A DNA stretch of 64,000 nucleotides from Polaribacter sp. HaHaR_3_91. Its GTDB lineage: Bacteria; Bacteroidota; Bacteroidia; Flavobacteriales; Flavobacteriaceae. Positions 8,712 to 19,023 of the stretch are shown piece by piece (within the stretch, counting starts at the first letter, position 1; every line of letters starts with the position of its first letter). The position numbers were made by a program, and so were the translations under genes. The stretch is taken from the NCBI RefSeq assembly GCF_019278525.1, contig NZ_CP058986.1, positions 3,797,001 through 3,861,000 on the forward strand, in the 5' to 3' direction. The notes under the pieces are model-generated. The model was given only the letters and a program-made list of their open reading frames with translations, made no database searches and was not told where the DNA came from.

Positions 8712-8730
8712 ATCTAAAAAAATTAAAAAA

Positions 8731-9675
8731 ATGCAATTAGGATTAGGAACAGCCGCTTTAGGAAGACCACAATACATTAATGTTCGTACAGAAAACTGTG
8801 ACAACTCCAACTTAGCGGAATTTAGAAAACAAAGTTTTAACGTTTTAGAAAAAGCATATAATTTAGGAATTCGTTATTTTGATACTGCTCCTGGTTATGG
8901 TTTGGCAGAAGAATTAGTCTTAGAATGGGTTCAGACTAAAAACGACAACACTATTGAAATTACCACAAAATGGGGGTATACCTACACCGCAAATTTTGAT
9001 GCTAACGCTACGGTGCATGAAGTAAAAGAACATAGTTTGTCTAAATTAAATGAGCAATGGAATTTCTCTAAACAGCTGCTGCCCTATTTAAAAGTGTACC
9101 AAATTCATTCTGCAACTTTAGAAACAGGTGTTTTAGAAAATGTAGAAGTTTTAAAACAATTGGCTTTCTTAAAAAAGGAACACAACCTAAAAATAGGATT
9201 GACCACAACGGGAACCAACCAAGTTGAAGTAATAAAAAAAGCGTTAGAAGTTTTAGTTGATGGAGAACCCGTTTTTGATTTATTTCAGGTTACCTATAAT
9301 TTTTTAGATCAAAGTTTAATAGAAATTTCAGGGGAATTAGTTCGTCAAAATAAATCGATTGTAATTAAAGAAGCTTTGGCAAATGGAAGAGTTTTTAAGA
9401 ATGAAAGCTATCCTCATTATGCTAAAATGTATACTACTTTGGAAAACTTAGCTAAAAAACATACCGTTGGTGTAGATGCTATTTCTCTAAAATATTGCGA
9501 GCAAACAATTCCAGGAAGTATTGTTTTAAGTGGGGCAAGTTCTATTGATCAATTGAAACAGAATTTAGAAATGAATTCTTTCACCTTATCTGCTGATGAA
9601 ATTGAAACTTTAAATTCTTTAAAAGTTTCTCCTGATGCATACTGGACAGAAAGAAAGCAATTACAATGGAATTAA
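8731..9675 (+). CDS. Aldo/keto reductase
   Basis: 314 residues forming a TIM-barrel NAD(P)H-dependent oxidoreductase. The AKR catalytic tetrad is visible: D51 and Y56 in YFDTAPGYG, K80 in EITTKWGY, and H126 in YQIHSAT. LSGASS near residue 265 is in the cofactor-binding region. The substrate cannot be inferred; members near redox-repair genes often handle aldehydes from oxidative damage, but that is inference. The stop overlaps the start of the second msrA by 10 bases, so the pair is translationally coupled. Confidence 0.9.
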   Translation: MQLGLGTAALGRPQYINVRTENCDNSNLAEFRKQSFNVLEKAYNLGIRYFDTAPGYGLAEELVLEWVQTKNDNTIEITTKWGYTYTANFDANATVHEVKEHSLSKLNEQWNFSKQLLPYLKVYQIHSATLETGVLENVEVLKQLAFLKKEHNLKIGLTTTGTNQVEVIKKALEVLVDGEPVFDLFQVTYNFLDQSLIEISGELVRQNKSIVIKEALANGRVFKNESYPHYAKMYTTLENLAKKHTVGVDAISLKYCEQTIPGSIVLSGASSIDQLKQNLEMNSFTLSADEIETLNSLKVSPDAYWTERKQLQWN

Positions 9676-10184
9676 CCAAAATTGCTTTTGGTGGTGGTTG
9701 TCATTGGTGTACAGAAGCCGTTTTTCAAACTCTAATTGGTGTAGAAAAAGTGGAACAAGGTTGGGTTGCATCAACAGAAACAAATAATAGTTTTTCAGAG
9801 GCAGTAATCGTTCATTTTAATACTGATAAAATCAATTTAAAAACATTGATTGAAATTCATTTATTAACGCATAAAAGCACAAGTAATCATTCTATGAGAA
9901 CGAAATATCGTTCTGCTATTTATTATTTTTCTAGTCAACAAAAAGAAGATAGCTTAAAAATAATTGAAGAATTACAAGTCAATTTTAAAGATAGAATTAT
10001 TACAAAAGCATTAACATTTAAAGAGTTTAAACCGAATACAGAAGAATTTCAGAATTATTATCAATCAAATCCTGATAAACCTTTTTGTCAAAATTACATC
10101 AACCCTAAATTGATATTTTTATTACAACAATTCTCGGAAAAGATAGACAAACGTAAAGTTGCTCACCTTATTCCGACTACCTAA
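9666..10184 (+). CDS. Divergent MsrA-family protein
   Basis: 172 residues with the MsrA core: GGGCHWC places the nucleophile at C12, followed by TEAVFQTL-GVEKV and later TKYRSAIYYF and FQNYY. Compared with the canonical copy at 4873 it has histidine in place of the active-site phenylalanine (GCHWC for GCFWC), and lacks the GYAGG and TGHAE substrate-pocket blocks. It could reduce a different sulfoxide or have lost reductase activity. The catalytic cysteine is kept, so it is probably still an enzyme. It overlaps the aldo/keto reductase by 10 bases and is 12 bases upstream of the hydrolase-OsmC fusion. It probably arose by old duplication rather than recently, given the low similarity. Confidence 0.8.
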   Translation: MELTKIAFGGGCHWCTEAVFQTLIGVEKVEQGWVASTETNNSFSEAVIVHFNTDKINLKTLIEIHLLTHKSTSNHSMRTKYRSAIYYFSSQQKEDSLKIIEELQVNFKDRIITKALTFKEFKPNTEEFQNYYQSNPDKPFCQNYINPKLIFLLQQFSEKIDKRKVAHLIPTT

Positions 10185-10196
10185 AAAACAAAAAAA

Positions 10197-11414
10197 ATGA
10201 ATACCGTTAGATTAGAAATTGAAAATAAAAAAGGCTTAAAATTACAAGCCTATTTAGAATTACCTGCAAATGAAAAACCGAATCAATTTGCCATTTTTGC
10301 ACATTGTTTTTCTTGTAATAGTAATTTTAATGCTGTAAAAAACATCAGTCGTTCTTTATCTAATCACGGTTTTGGGGTTTTACGTTTCGATTTTACAGGT
10401 TTAGGAAGAAGTGAAGGTGAATTTGCAGAAAGTCATTTTTCTGCCAACGTAGAAGATTTATTAGCGGTTAATGCTTTTTTAGAAAAAAACTACAAAGCAC
10501 CGTCATTATTAGTTGGTCATTCTTTAGGAGGAGCTGCAGTTATTGTTGCAGCATCAAAATTAGAAAACATAAAAGCGGTTGCCACTGTTGGCGCCCCTGC
10601 AACTGTTGGACATGTAACTCACTTATTTTCTCATGGAACAGCAGAAATTCCAGAAAAAGGAGATATAGAAGTAAAAATTGGAGGTCGTCCTTTTAAAATA
10701 AACCAAGATTTTGTAAACGATTTTAGTAAAACAGATTTACCTAAAATTATTAAAAATTTACGCAAACCAATCTTGGTAATGCACGCTCCTTTTGATACCG
10801 TGGTTGGTATAGAAAATGCTGAGAAAATTTATCACAATGCAATGCATCCAAAAAGTTTTGTAAGTTTAGATGGTGCAGATCATTTATTATCAAAATCAAA
10901 AGATAGCATTTATGTTGGTAATATGATTGGTACTTGGGTAGAACGTTATTTTGAGTCTGAAGAGAACAATATGATTTCTACCGAAGGTGAACAGTTGGTT
11001 GGACATTTAAACTTATTAGAAGACAATTTTACAACTTCTATTCAGACTAAAAAACATGCTTTTATTGCTGATGAACCTGCAAATATTGGTGGTGATGATT
11101 TTGGTCCTTCTCCCTATGATTTTTTAAGTGCAGGTTTGGCTGCTTGTACTGTAATGACTTTAAAAATGTATGCAGAGCGTAAAAAGTGGGATTTACAAGA
11201 AGTCTTTGTATATATTACCTATTCTAAAAAACATAGTGACGATTTAGAGATTGCTGTAGATAAACCAACTCGTTTTGATCATTTAAAGAAGAAATTAAAG
11301 TTTGTTGGCAATCTAGACGAAAAACAAACGCAACGTTTAAAAGAAATTGCAGCAAAATGTCCTGTTCACAAAACGTTACAAAGTGACATTATTATAGAAA
11401 CAGAAATCGTCTAA
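10197..11414 (+). CDS. Alpha/beta hydrolase-OsmC fusion protein
   Basis: 405 residues. Residues about 1-252 are an alpha/beta hydrolase with the nucleophile elbow GHSLGG (S109), acid D200 in APFDTVVG and H229 in GADHLL. Residues about 262-405 are an OsmC/Ohr domain with the two peroxidatic cysteines C317 (LAACTVMT) and C388 (KCPVHKTL). OsmC proteins reduce organic hydroperoxides; the hydrolase may release the oxidised acyl group, but that coupling is inference. This bifunctional arrangement is a known protein type in Bacteroidota and Proteobacteria. It closes the redox island; a 160-base gap with its own promoter separates it from tamB. Confidence 0.92.
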   Translation: MNTVRLEIENKKGLKLQAYLELPANEKPNQFAIFAHCFSCNSNFNAVKNISRSLSNHGFGVLRFDFTGLGRSEGEFAESHFSANVEDLLAVNAFLEKNYKAPSLLVGHSLGGAAVIVAASKLENIKAVATVGAPATVGHVTHLFSHGTAEIPEKGDIEVKIGGRPFKINQDFVNDFSKTDLPKIIKNLRKPILVMHAPFDTVVGIENAEKIYHNAMHPKSFVSLDGADHLLSKSKDSIYVGNMIGTWVERYFESEENNMISTEGEQLVGHLNLLEDNFTTSIQTKKHAFIADEPANIGGDDFGPSPYDFLSAGLAACTVMTLKMYAERKKWDLQEVFVYITYSKKHSDDLEIAVDKPTRFDHLKKKLKFVGNLDEKQTQRLKEIAAKCPVHKTLQSDIIIETEIV

Positions 11415-11557
11415 TTTAAACGCTTAGAACATCAATCTTACTTAAATACAGAAAAAACTTTTTTTAAATCAGGTTTATTAAAACATGAAATCGTTCAGTT
11501 TTAGCAAAAGAGTCAAAAATTTATGATATTAGGACAATTTGAATAAAATTAGCAAGT

Positions 11558-11565
11558 TACATTTG
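11558..11565 (+). promoter_or_regulatory. -10 box of the tamB-tamL operon
   Basis: TACATTTG matches the Bacteroidota -10 consensus TAnnTTTG; a TTG lies at 11539-11541. Transcription would start near 11572, only about 5 bases before the TTG at 11577 but 17 before the GTG at 11589, which favours the GTG as tamB start. Confidence 0.5.
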
Positions 11566-11588
11566 CATAACTAAAATTGTCAGTTATA

Positions 11589-14500
11589 GTGTCTAAAAAA
11601 ATAAAGAATAAAAAATATCGATTTTTAAGAAGATTCTTACGAGTTTTTTTAGGACTAATCATTCTTGTTAGTTTTTTAATACTTTTTATTAGAAGCCCTT
11701 GGGGACAAAGTGTTATTGTTGATAAGGCAGTAAACTATGTTACCGATAAAACAAACACTAAAATTACTGTAGACAAGCTATTTTTAACCTTTAAAGGTGG
11801 TTTGCAATTAGAAGGCTTGTATGTGGAAGACACCAAAGGAGACACGTTGGTATACTCTAAATCGTTAGAAGCAAACCTACCTCTTTGGGGAATGATTAAA
11901 GGAGGTGCCGTTGGTGTAGACAATTTAGAATGGAATGGTTTACGTGCCAATATTATAAGAAAAGACAGTCTTTCTGGGTATAACTTTCAGTTTTTAATAG
12001 ATGCATTTGCATCAGAAGAACCAACTCCTGTTGTTGAAGAAACAACCTCTGAGCCAGTAGATATTATTCTTGGAAATATTGATTTATCAAATATTAATGT
12101 TGTTTTTAAAGATGATGTAATAGGAATTGACAGTCATTTTAAAATTGGAAATCTAACTGCCAATATGGATAAAGTTGATTTGCAAAAAATGATTTTTAAT
12201 GCTGATGAAATTTCTCTTTCTGATACAAATATTAAACTTATTCAAAAGCCTGTAATTTCAAATACGCCAACTACAGAAAGTATTTTACCCACTTTATCTG
12301 TAAATAAGCTTTCTCTTAAAAAGGTTGAAGCTTATTTTGAAAACCCACAAGATCAATTAATTGCTGATGTAAGGGTTGCTGATTTTTATACAGAAATCCC
12401 TGAAATTAATTTATCTACAAACAAAATAAATCTTACCACACTTCAACTTAAAAGTTCTGATGTTCTCTTAAAAACAATTTCAACAAATACTGCAACCGTT
12501 AAAGAAACATCAAACAGTGATATCGCATTTAACTGGCCAGATTTTGAAGTACAAGTAAATGATATCAATTTAGAAAACAATAAGATTCAGTATTTTGTAA
12601 ATAATGAAAAAGTGGTTCAAAATGTGTTCAATCCGAATGCACTTGTTTTAGAAGATGTAACCTTAAAAGCATCTGATATTTTATTAAAAGACCAAAAAGC
12701 AAATTTGAAATTAAGTGCTTTAAATTTTAAAGAAAAATCTGGATTTAGATTGAGGGAACTCGCACTAAATGCGGAAATAACAGATACAGAATTAAAAGTT
12801 TCAGACCTTAAAATCTCATTCAAAAAAAGTATGATTGCTGGTTTTGCAAATGCGAATTATAAATCACTTTCTCAATTCATTTCATCACCAGAAAACACAA
12901 AAATTAACATAGGCATTCCGTCATTCTCACTCTTTTTAGATGAACTTTTTACGTTTCAACCGAGTTTAAAACAAAATGAATATGTAACCAAATTAAGTAA
13001 AAAAGAACTTTTTGGTGAAGTAAATATAAATGGAGTTTTAGCTGATTTAAATATTGCCAACACCAACCTTAATTGGGGTAATTACACTAAAATATCTTTA
13101 GATGGAAACATCAAAAACAGTACAAACCCAGATAAGTTACAACTAAACATTCCTAATTTTGAAGCAAAGACAAAACGAAATGATCTTTTACAAATTGTAG
13201 ACGAAAAAGCATTAGGGATTCATTTGCCGGAAGATATTTTAATAACGAGTAATGCAAAAGGTACTTTAAGCAACATCGTTACAAATACTAAAATAAATAC
13301 ATCACAAGGTATTGCAACAATTAAAGGAAACTTTAAAAACGAAGCAAAAATTAGCTACAATACGGATATAAAAATTGAAAACTATAATGTTGGTACCCTT
13401 TTAATGAATCCTAATTTTGGTGAATTAAGTGTTCAATTAAAATCGGAAGGAAGCGGTAAAAGTATTCAGGATTTAGATGCCACGCTACAAACTACCATTT
13501 CTAAATTTCAGTTAGAAAAGTATGAAATAAGAGACTTACAAATAGAAGGAGATTTTAAAAATAGTATCGGAAAAATTACCTCAACATATAAAGATAAAAA
13601 TGTAAACTTAGATTTATTAGCTAATGTAGCGTTAGACTCTATAAACACCAAAGCAACTGTTAATTTAAATCTAATTGGTGCAGATTTAGAAGCACTTAGT
13701 ATTATGCAGCGTAAGGTAAAAACGGGTATGGAACTTTCTTTAAACTTTAAAGGAAACCCTAAAAAATACACTTTAAAAAGTAACATAAAAAATGGTGTAG
13801 CCGTCTATAATAACAGAACGTTTTTAGTAGGAGACTTTGCTGTTAATGCCTTTGTAGATAAAGACACAACGGCTGTTTCTATCAAAAATAAAATGATTGA
13901 TTTAAATTTAGAATCAAACACAGATCCACAAACTTTTAGTAACGCTTTGCAACGTCATGTTGCTAGTTATTTTTATAGAGATGTTACGGTTTCCGACACC
14001 GTTAAAAGTCCAGTAAATTTAAAATTAAAAGCTAAAATTTCTCAAACGCCACTTTTAAGAGATGTCTTCTTGGTTAATTTAAAAGATTTAGACACTATAA
14101 ATATTGATGTCGATTTTAAAGAGAAGAAACGAAAACTAACTGCCAATATTACGGCTCCTCACATTAATTTTAGCGATAATGAATTAGACAGTTTATCTTT
14201 TTCTATGCTTACAGATAATGAAGATTTCAATTTTAATTTAGGTTTTAAAGAAATTAAAGCAGGACCTTTAAATGTACCAAAAACTGTTATTACAGGAATT
14301 CAACAAAACAACGAATTGTCCCTTAATTTTTTAGGTTTCTATGACGGAGAGAAATTAATGAATGTAAACTCAAAAATTACTGGAAACAGCGATAAATTAA
14401 AGTTTACCATAGATCAAGATAGTTTGTTATTGAATAGTAATAAATGGAAAATTCCGAAAACAAATGCCGTTGTATTTGAAAATAATAAACTCACATTCTC

Positions 14501-16616
14501 TGATTTTAAAATCAGTAAAAACAATCAATCTATAGAAATTACAGATAAAATATCCCGTATAGCAGGAGATCACATCGGCTTAAATTATAAAAATTTTGAA
14601 ATAAATGAAGTTTTTAATTATTTAAGTCCAGAAAAAGAGATTGCAGCAGGAACTTTAAATGGTGATTTTATTTTAGAGCAACCTTTTGGTGATACAGGTA
14701 TTATTGCAAATTTAAGTATTAATGAATTACAAGTATTAAAAACAGCTTTTGGTACCTTAAGTTTAGATGCCAAATCTTTAGAAAATGGTAAATATGATTT
14801 TAATGCTAGCTTAAAAGAAGGGGCCATAGACTTAGATTTAAAAGGAGATTATTTTGTAGATAATAATGATGCTAACTTAAATTTAGATTTACTCATTAAC
14901 AACTTTAAAATGCAAGCTTTAAACACACTGTCTTTGGGGGAAATTAAAGAAACTTCTGGTAGTCTCTCAGGAAATTTTAAAGTAACAGGCACAACATCAG
15001 ATCCAAAATATAAAGGGAACTTAGATTTTACAAATGCAGCTTTTAAAGTGACCAAACTAAACGCAAAATTTAACTTACAGAACGAAACTTTAAGTGTAGA
15101 TAACAGCGGTTTATCTCTCTCTAACTTCACCATTTTAGATGGCGAAAAAAATGCTTTAGTTGTTTCAGGAACCGTTAAAACCAAGAGTTTTATAAATCCT
15201 ACCTTTAATTTAGACATTAAAGCCAATAAATTTAGAGTGCTAAACGCTACAAAAGAAGACAATGAATCGCTTTACGGAAAAGTCTCTTTTAATGTAGATG
15301 CAAAACTAACTGGAAATTTACAGGTTCCTAAATTAAATGCAAAATTAGTGGTGGGTTCAGACACAGATGTTACCTATGTGTTACCTTCTAGTTATGCAAA
15401 TATAGAAGAAAGAGAAGGAGTTGTTGCTTTTGTTAATAGAGAAAATCCGGATGCAATTTTAACTCAAAATGAAGAACAAATTGCTATAATTACAGGCTTT
15501 GATTTAAAAGCGCTCTTAAAAATTGATAAAGAAGCTGCCGTAAAAGTTATCATAGATAAAGAAACTGGCGACAATTTTAAGATTTCTGGTGATGGTGATT
15601 TTGTTTTATTAATGGATCCTAATGGTCGTTTAACTTTAACAGGTGCTTATGAAGTTGCTAGCGGACATTACGAACTTAACTTATACAATGTTGTAGATAG
15701 AAAATTTGTTTTAGTTCCTGGAAGTAGAATTTCTTGGGCAGGAGACCCGTTAGATGCTAAATTAGACATCCGTACAAGTTACACCTTAAAAACCTCTGCC
15801 TCTACCTTAATGGCTTCTCAAATTTCAGGAGAAGATTCAGCAACCAAAAATAAATACAAACAAGTATTGCCATTTAATGTGTATTTAAATATTGATGGAG
15901 AATTGTTACAGCCAAAAATATCTTTTAATTTAGACATGCCAGAAGACCAACAAGGCGCCATTAGCGGTCAGGTGTATGAACGTGTGCAACAAGTAAACCA
16001 ACAAGAAGACGAATTAAACAGGCAAGTTTTTTCTTTATTAGTTTTAAATAGGTTTTATCCAGATGCTGGTAGCGATGGTAGTTCTGGTGGTTTTGCAACA
16101 ATTGCTAAAAACAATTTAAATGATGCTGTTTCTGGACAATTAAATTCTTTTTCTGATAAAATTCTTGGAGGTTCTGGTATTGAATTAGATTTTGGTTTAA
16201 ATAGTTTTACAGATTACCAAGGAGACGCACCAACCGATAGAACACAATTGGATGTTGCTGCTCAGAAGAAATTATTTAACGATCGTTTAACCGTAAGAGT
16301 TGGTAGCGAAGTAGACATACAAGGTAGCAGTTCTACGGAAGAAAAATCGCCTTTAATTGGTAATGTGAGTTTAGAATATAAAATTACAGAAGATGGCAGA
16401 TACCGTGTTAGAGGTTTTAGAAAAAGTGAATTTGAAAATGTGATAGACGGACAAACCATTGTAAGTGGAATTGCATTAATTTTCACCAAAGAGTTTAATG
16501 AGTTTCATCAACTTTGGGATTCTATTTTGAGTGCTAATAAAGATAGTGAAACCACAAAGGAAACGGATGATCTAAAAACAACAAATAAGACTAAAAATTC
16601 AGAAAATAAAAAGTAA
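11589..16616 (+). CDS. tamB: TamB-type translocation/assembly protein
   Basis: About 1675 residues. An N-terminal membrane anchor (hydrophobic segment about residues 19-34, FLGLIILVSFLILFI) precedes a very long periplasmic stretch of repeating beta strands. The C-terminal 400 residues form the TamB (DUF490) domain, including LTLTGAYEVASGHYEL and GSRISWAGDPLDAKLDI. TamB-like proteins span the periplasm as a hydrophobic groove and are linked to lipid transport and outer-membrane protein assembly. There is no ATG start: the frame opens with TTG at 11577 or GTG at 11589, and the promoter position favours the GTG. The stop is 7 bases ahead of the TamL gene, so they form an operon, as expected for a partner pair. 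Confidence 0.9.
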   Translation: MSKKIKNKKYRFLRRFLRVFLGLIILVSFLILFIRSPWGQSVIVDKAVNYVTDKTNTKITVDKLFLTFKGGLQLEGLYVEDTKGDTLVYSKSLEANLPLWGMIKGGAVGVDNLEWNGLRANIIRKDSLSGYNFQFLIDAFASEEPTPVVEETTSEPVDIILGNIDLSNINVVFKDDVIGIDSHFKIGNLTANMDKVDLQKMIFNADEISLSDTNIKLIQKPVISNTPTTESILPTLSVNKLSLKKVEAYFENPQDQLIADVRVADFYTEIPEINLSTNKINLTTLQLKSSDVLLKTISTNTATVKETSNSDIAFNWPDFEVQVNDINLENNKIQYFVNNEKVVQNVFNPNALVLEDVTLKASDILLKDQKANLKLSALNFKEKSGFRLRELALNAEITDTELKVSDLKISFKKSMIAGFANANYKSLSQFISSPENTKINIGIPSFSLFLDELFTFQPSLKQNEYVTKLSKKELFGEVNINGVLADLNIANTNLNWGNYTKISLDGNIKNSTNPDKLQLNIPNFEAKTKRNDLLQIVDEKALGIHLPEDILITSNAKGTLSNIVTNTKINTSQGIATIKGNFKNEAKISYNTDIKIENYNVGTLLMNPNFGELSVQLKSEGSGKSIQDLDATLQTTISKFQLEKYEIRDLQIEGDFKNSIGKITSTYKDKNVNLDLLANVALDSINTKATVNLNLIGADLEALSIMQRKVKTGMELSLNFKGNPKKYTLKSNIKNGVAVYNNRTFLVGDFAVNAFVDKDTTAVSIKNKMIDLNLESNTDPQTFSNALQRHVASYFYRDVTVSDTVKSPVNLKLKAKISQTPLLRDVFLVNLKDLDTINIDVDFKEKKRKLTANITAPHINFSDNELDSLSFSMLTDNEDFNFNLGFKEIKAGPLNVPKTVITGIQQNNELSLNFLGFYDGEKLMNVNSKITGNSDKLKFTIDQDSLLLNSNKWKIPKTNAVVFENNKLTFSDFKISKNNQSIEITDKISRIAGDHIGLNYKNFEINEVFNYLSPEKEIAAGTLNGDFILEQPFGDTGIIANLSINELQVLKTAFGTLSLDAKSLENGKYDFNASLKEGAIDLDLKGDYFVDNNDANLNLDLLINNFKMQALNTLSLGEIKETSGSLSGNFKVTGTTSDPKYKGNLDFTNAAFKVTKLNAKFNLQNETLSVDNSGLSLSNFTILDGEKNALVVSGTVKTKSFINPTFNLDIKANKFRVLNATKEDNESLYGKVSFNVDAKLTGNLQVPKLNAKLVVGSDTDVTYVLPSSYANIEEREGVVAFVNRENPDAILTQNEEQIAIITGFDLKALLKIDKEAAVKVIIDKETGDNFKISGDGDFVLLMDPNGRLTLTGAYEVASGHYELNLYNVVDRKFVLVPGSRISWAGDPLDAKLDIRTSYTLKTSASTLMASQISGEDSATKNKYKQVLPFNVYLNIDGELLQPKISFNLDMPEDQQGAISGQVYERVQQVNQQEDELNRQVFSLLVLNRFYPDAGSDGSSGGFATIAKNNLNDAVSGQLNSFSDKILGGSGIELDFGLNSFTDYQGDAPTDRTQLDVAAQKKLFNDRLTVRVGSEVDIQGSSSTEEKSPLIGNVSLEYKITEDGRYRVRGFRKSEFENVIDGQTIVSGIALIFTKEFNEFHQLWDSILSANKDSETTKETDDLKTTNKTKNSENKK

Positions 16617-16623
16617 ATAAATT

Positions 16624-18918
16624 TTGAAAACACCCTATACAAAACAGCTCTTTTTAATAGTACTATTCGTTTTTATTTACGGTTGTGGTATAAAAAAACA
16701 CATTCCAGAAGGCAAGCGTTTGTATACGGGCGCTAGCATTGTTATTAAAGCCGATTCTACCTTAGAAAAAGTAAAAGAACTACAAGACGATTTGGTTACT
16801 GTATTAAGTCCAAAACCCAATACAAGGCTACTAGGAATGCATCTAGGGCTGTATTATTACTATAAAAATCAGCAAGAAAACCCTGGTTTTTTAAGTAGGT
16901 GGTTGTATAAAAAAATCGGACAAAAACCAGTCTATCAATCAGACATAAACGTTTTAGAAAATGAAAACCTTTTACGAAACAAACTAGAAAATTATGGGTT
17001 TTTCTATAGCACCATTGCTCCTAATTTTAAAGAAAAGAAAAAAGAAGCAGCTATTGTCTATAATTTAAAAGTTCCTGCTCCTTATAAAATGGCTACCTAC
17101 AAAATAGATAGTATGGTTTCGCCAATTTATAACGAGATAAAAAGATTGACCACAAAATCTCCATTTCAGAAAAATAAACGTTTCGATTTAGGGAGTTTAA
17201 AGTTAGAAAGGCTGCGTTTAGATACAGAATTAAAAAATAACGGATATTATAATTTTAATCCAGATTTTTTACTCTTTGAAGCAGATACCAATCAATATAA
17301 AAGCAATAGTAAAAAATTCGATTTGTTTTTAAAGTTGAAAGCAAAAGTTCCAAAAAAATCTACTGTTCCGTATCAAATCACTAACATCAATGTTTTTCCT
17401 AATTATAATTTAAATGATTCTACAGCTGTAAAAAGCATACGTTTCCAGGGGAAAAACTATCACCAAGACTCTGTTTATTTTAAACCAAAATATTTAGATG
17501 AATTTATCACTTTAAAAGAAGGAGAACGTTTTAACCCATCAACCTCTAAAAATACTGCTAGAAGACTTTCTTCTATTGGTGTCTATAAGTTTGTAAACAT
17601 TCAATATAAAGAATTAAAAGACTCTATAACAGACACAATTGGTAGTTTAGAGGCCAATATTTTTTTATCACCATTAACAAAACGCGCCATACGTGCAGAA
17701 CTGCAAGCCGTTACAAAATCTAATAATTTTGCGGGGCCAGAATTGTCTTTAACCTATAGCAATAGAAACTTATTTAAAGGAGGTGAAACATTAAACATTA
17801 GTACAAATATTGGGTACGAAACACAAATTACTAGTGGTACTTCTGGTTTAAGTAGTTTAGAATTAGGCCTAAAAAGTGAACTTATTTTCCCGAGAGTTAT
17901 TACTCCATTTAATATTAATAAAGATTATTTTGACTACTCTACTCCCAAAACTAAAACCAGTCTAAGCGCAACCTATTTAAATAGAAGTCAACTGTATACA
18001 CTTTTATCTGGTACTGGTATTTTTGGGTACACATGGAATGCAAATAAATATATTACGTATGAATTTAATCCTATTTCTATAAATTATACACGCTTATCGA
18101 ATACTACAGACGAATTTCAAGAAATTTTAGATAATAATTCATTTTTACAAAGTAGTTTTGATCAGCAATTTATAAGCGGACTTACTTTTTCATTTATTTA
18201 TAATGAAATGTTAAACGCATCAAAAAAACATCAATTTTTCTTACAGACTACACTAGATGTTGCTGGTAATTCTATTAGTCTATTTGATAAAAAAACAGCT
18301 GAAACAAATACTTTTTTAGGCTTGGAATACGCACAATATGCAAAAGCAGATATTGATTTAAGGTATCATTATAATTTTGGTTCTAAAAAAGAGCAAACAA
18401 TTGCCACACGATTCTTTGCTGGATATGGCTATGCTTACGGAAATTCTGATGTAATACCATTTGTAAAACAATATTATGCAGGTGGACCTTATAGTGTAAG
18501 AGCTTTTAATATTAGATCTTTAGGACCTGGAACTTATAATGATGAAACTTCAGAAAGTACAAGCTCTTTCTTTGATAAAACAGGAAATGTTCGTTTAGAA
18601 GCAAATTTAGAATATCGTTTTCCTATTTACTCTATTTTAAAAGGAGCGGTGTTTGCAGATGCAGGTAATGTTTGGAATACCGTTTCAAATTCAGATTTTA
18701 ATGATACGGATGGTAATGTTAGAGATAAGTTTACGTCAAACTTTATAAATGAATTAGGTATGGGAGCAGGTTTTGGTTTGCGAGTAGATGTACAGGGGTT
18801 TGTAATCCGTTTTGATTTGGCAGCGCCTTTTCATGACCCTTCCTTAGAAGAAGGAAAACGTTGGGATTTTAGAGCAGACGAACCTGTATTTAACTTTGCT
18901 ATTGGTTATTCTTTTTAA
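16624..18918 (+). CDS. tamL: Translocation and assembly module lipoprotein TamL (BamA/Omp85 family)
   Basis: 764 residues. The signal sequence ends in a lipobox (FIYGC, C21), so it is anchored in the outer membrane by lipid as well as by its barrel. POTRA-like repeats occupy about residues 25-330, and the C-terminal half is an Omp85 16-strand-type barrel with the YYAGGPYSVRAFNIRSLGPG lid region and terminal FNFAIGYSF. TamL is the Bacteroidota counterpart of TamA and works with TamB, encoded just upstream. The start is TTG at 16624. A 105-base gap follows before xdhC. Confidence 0.9.
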   Translation: MKTPYTKQLFLIVLFVFIYGCGIKKHIPEGKRLYTGASIVIKADSTLEKVKELQDDLVTVLSPKPNTRLLGMHLGLYYYYKNQQENPGFLSRWLYKKIGQKPVYQSDINVLENENLLRNKLENYGFFYSTIAPNFKEKKKEAAIVYNLKVPAPYKMATYKIDSMVSPIYNEIKRLTTKSPFQKNKRFDLGSLKLERLRLDTELKNNGYYNFNPDFLLFEADTNQYKSNSKKFDLFLKLKAKVPKKSTVPYQITNINVFPNYNLNDSTAVKSIRFQGKNYHQDSVYFKPKYLDEFITLKEGERFNPSTSKNTARRLSSIGVYKFVNIQYKELKDSITDTIGSLEANIFLSPLTKRAIRAELQAVTKSNNFAGPELSLTYSNRNLFKGGETLNISTNIGYETQITSGTSGLSSLELGLKSELIFPRVITPFNINKDYFDYSTPKTKTSLSATYLNRSQLYTLLSGTGIFGYTWNANKYITYEFNPISINYTRLSNTTDEFQEILDNNSFLQSSFDQQFISGLTFSFIYNEMLNASKKHQFFLQTTLDVAGNSISLFDKKTAETNTFLGLEYAQYAKADIDLRYHYNFGSKKEQTIATRFFAGYGYAYGNSDVIPFVKQYYAGGPYSVRAFNIRSLGPGTYNDETSESTSSFFDKTGNVRLEANLEYRFPIYSILKGAVFADAGNVWNTVSNSDFNDTDGNVRDKFTSNFINELGMGAGFGLRVDVQGFVIRFDLAAPFHDPSLEEGKRWDFRADEPVFNFAIGYSF

Positions 18919-19023
18919 GTTGATCTTGTTTTTTACAAAGACAAAAATGTTCCCTATTTTTAGTATACTTAAAAAAGAAGTAACAAAAGTTTTATATTTA
19001 AACCTAAATTATAGTATTTATTA

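Noticed and set aside
14849..15262. 137-codon frame on the minus strand inside tamB
   Set aside because: Antisense of a strand-rich region, no own promoter or family match.
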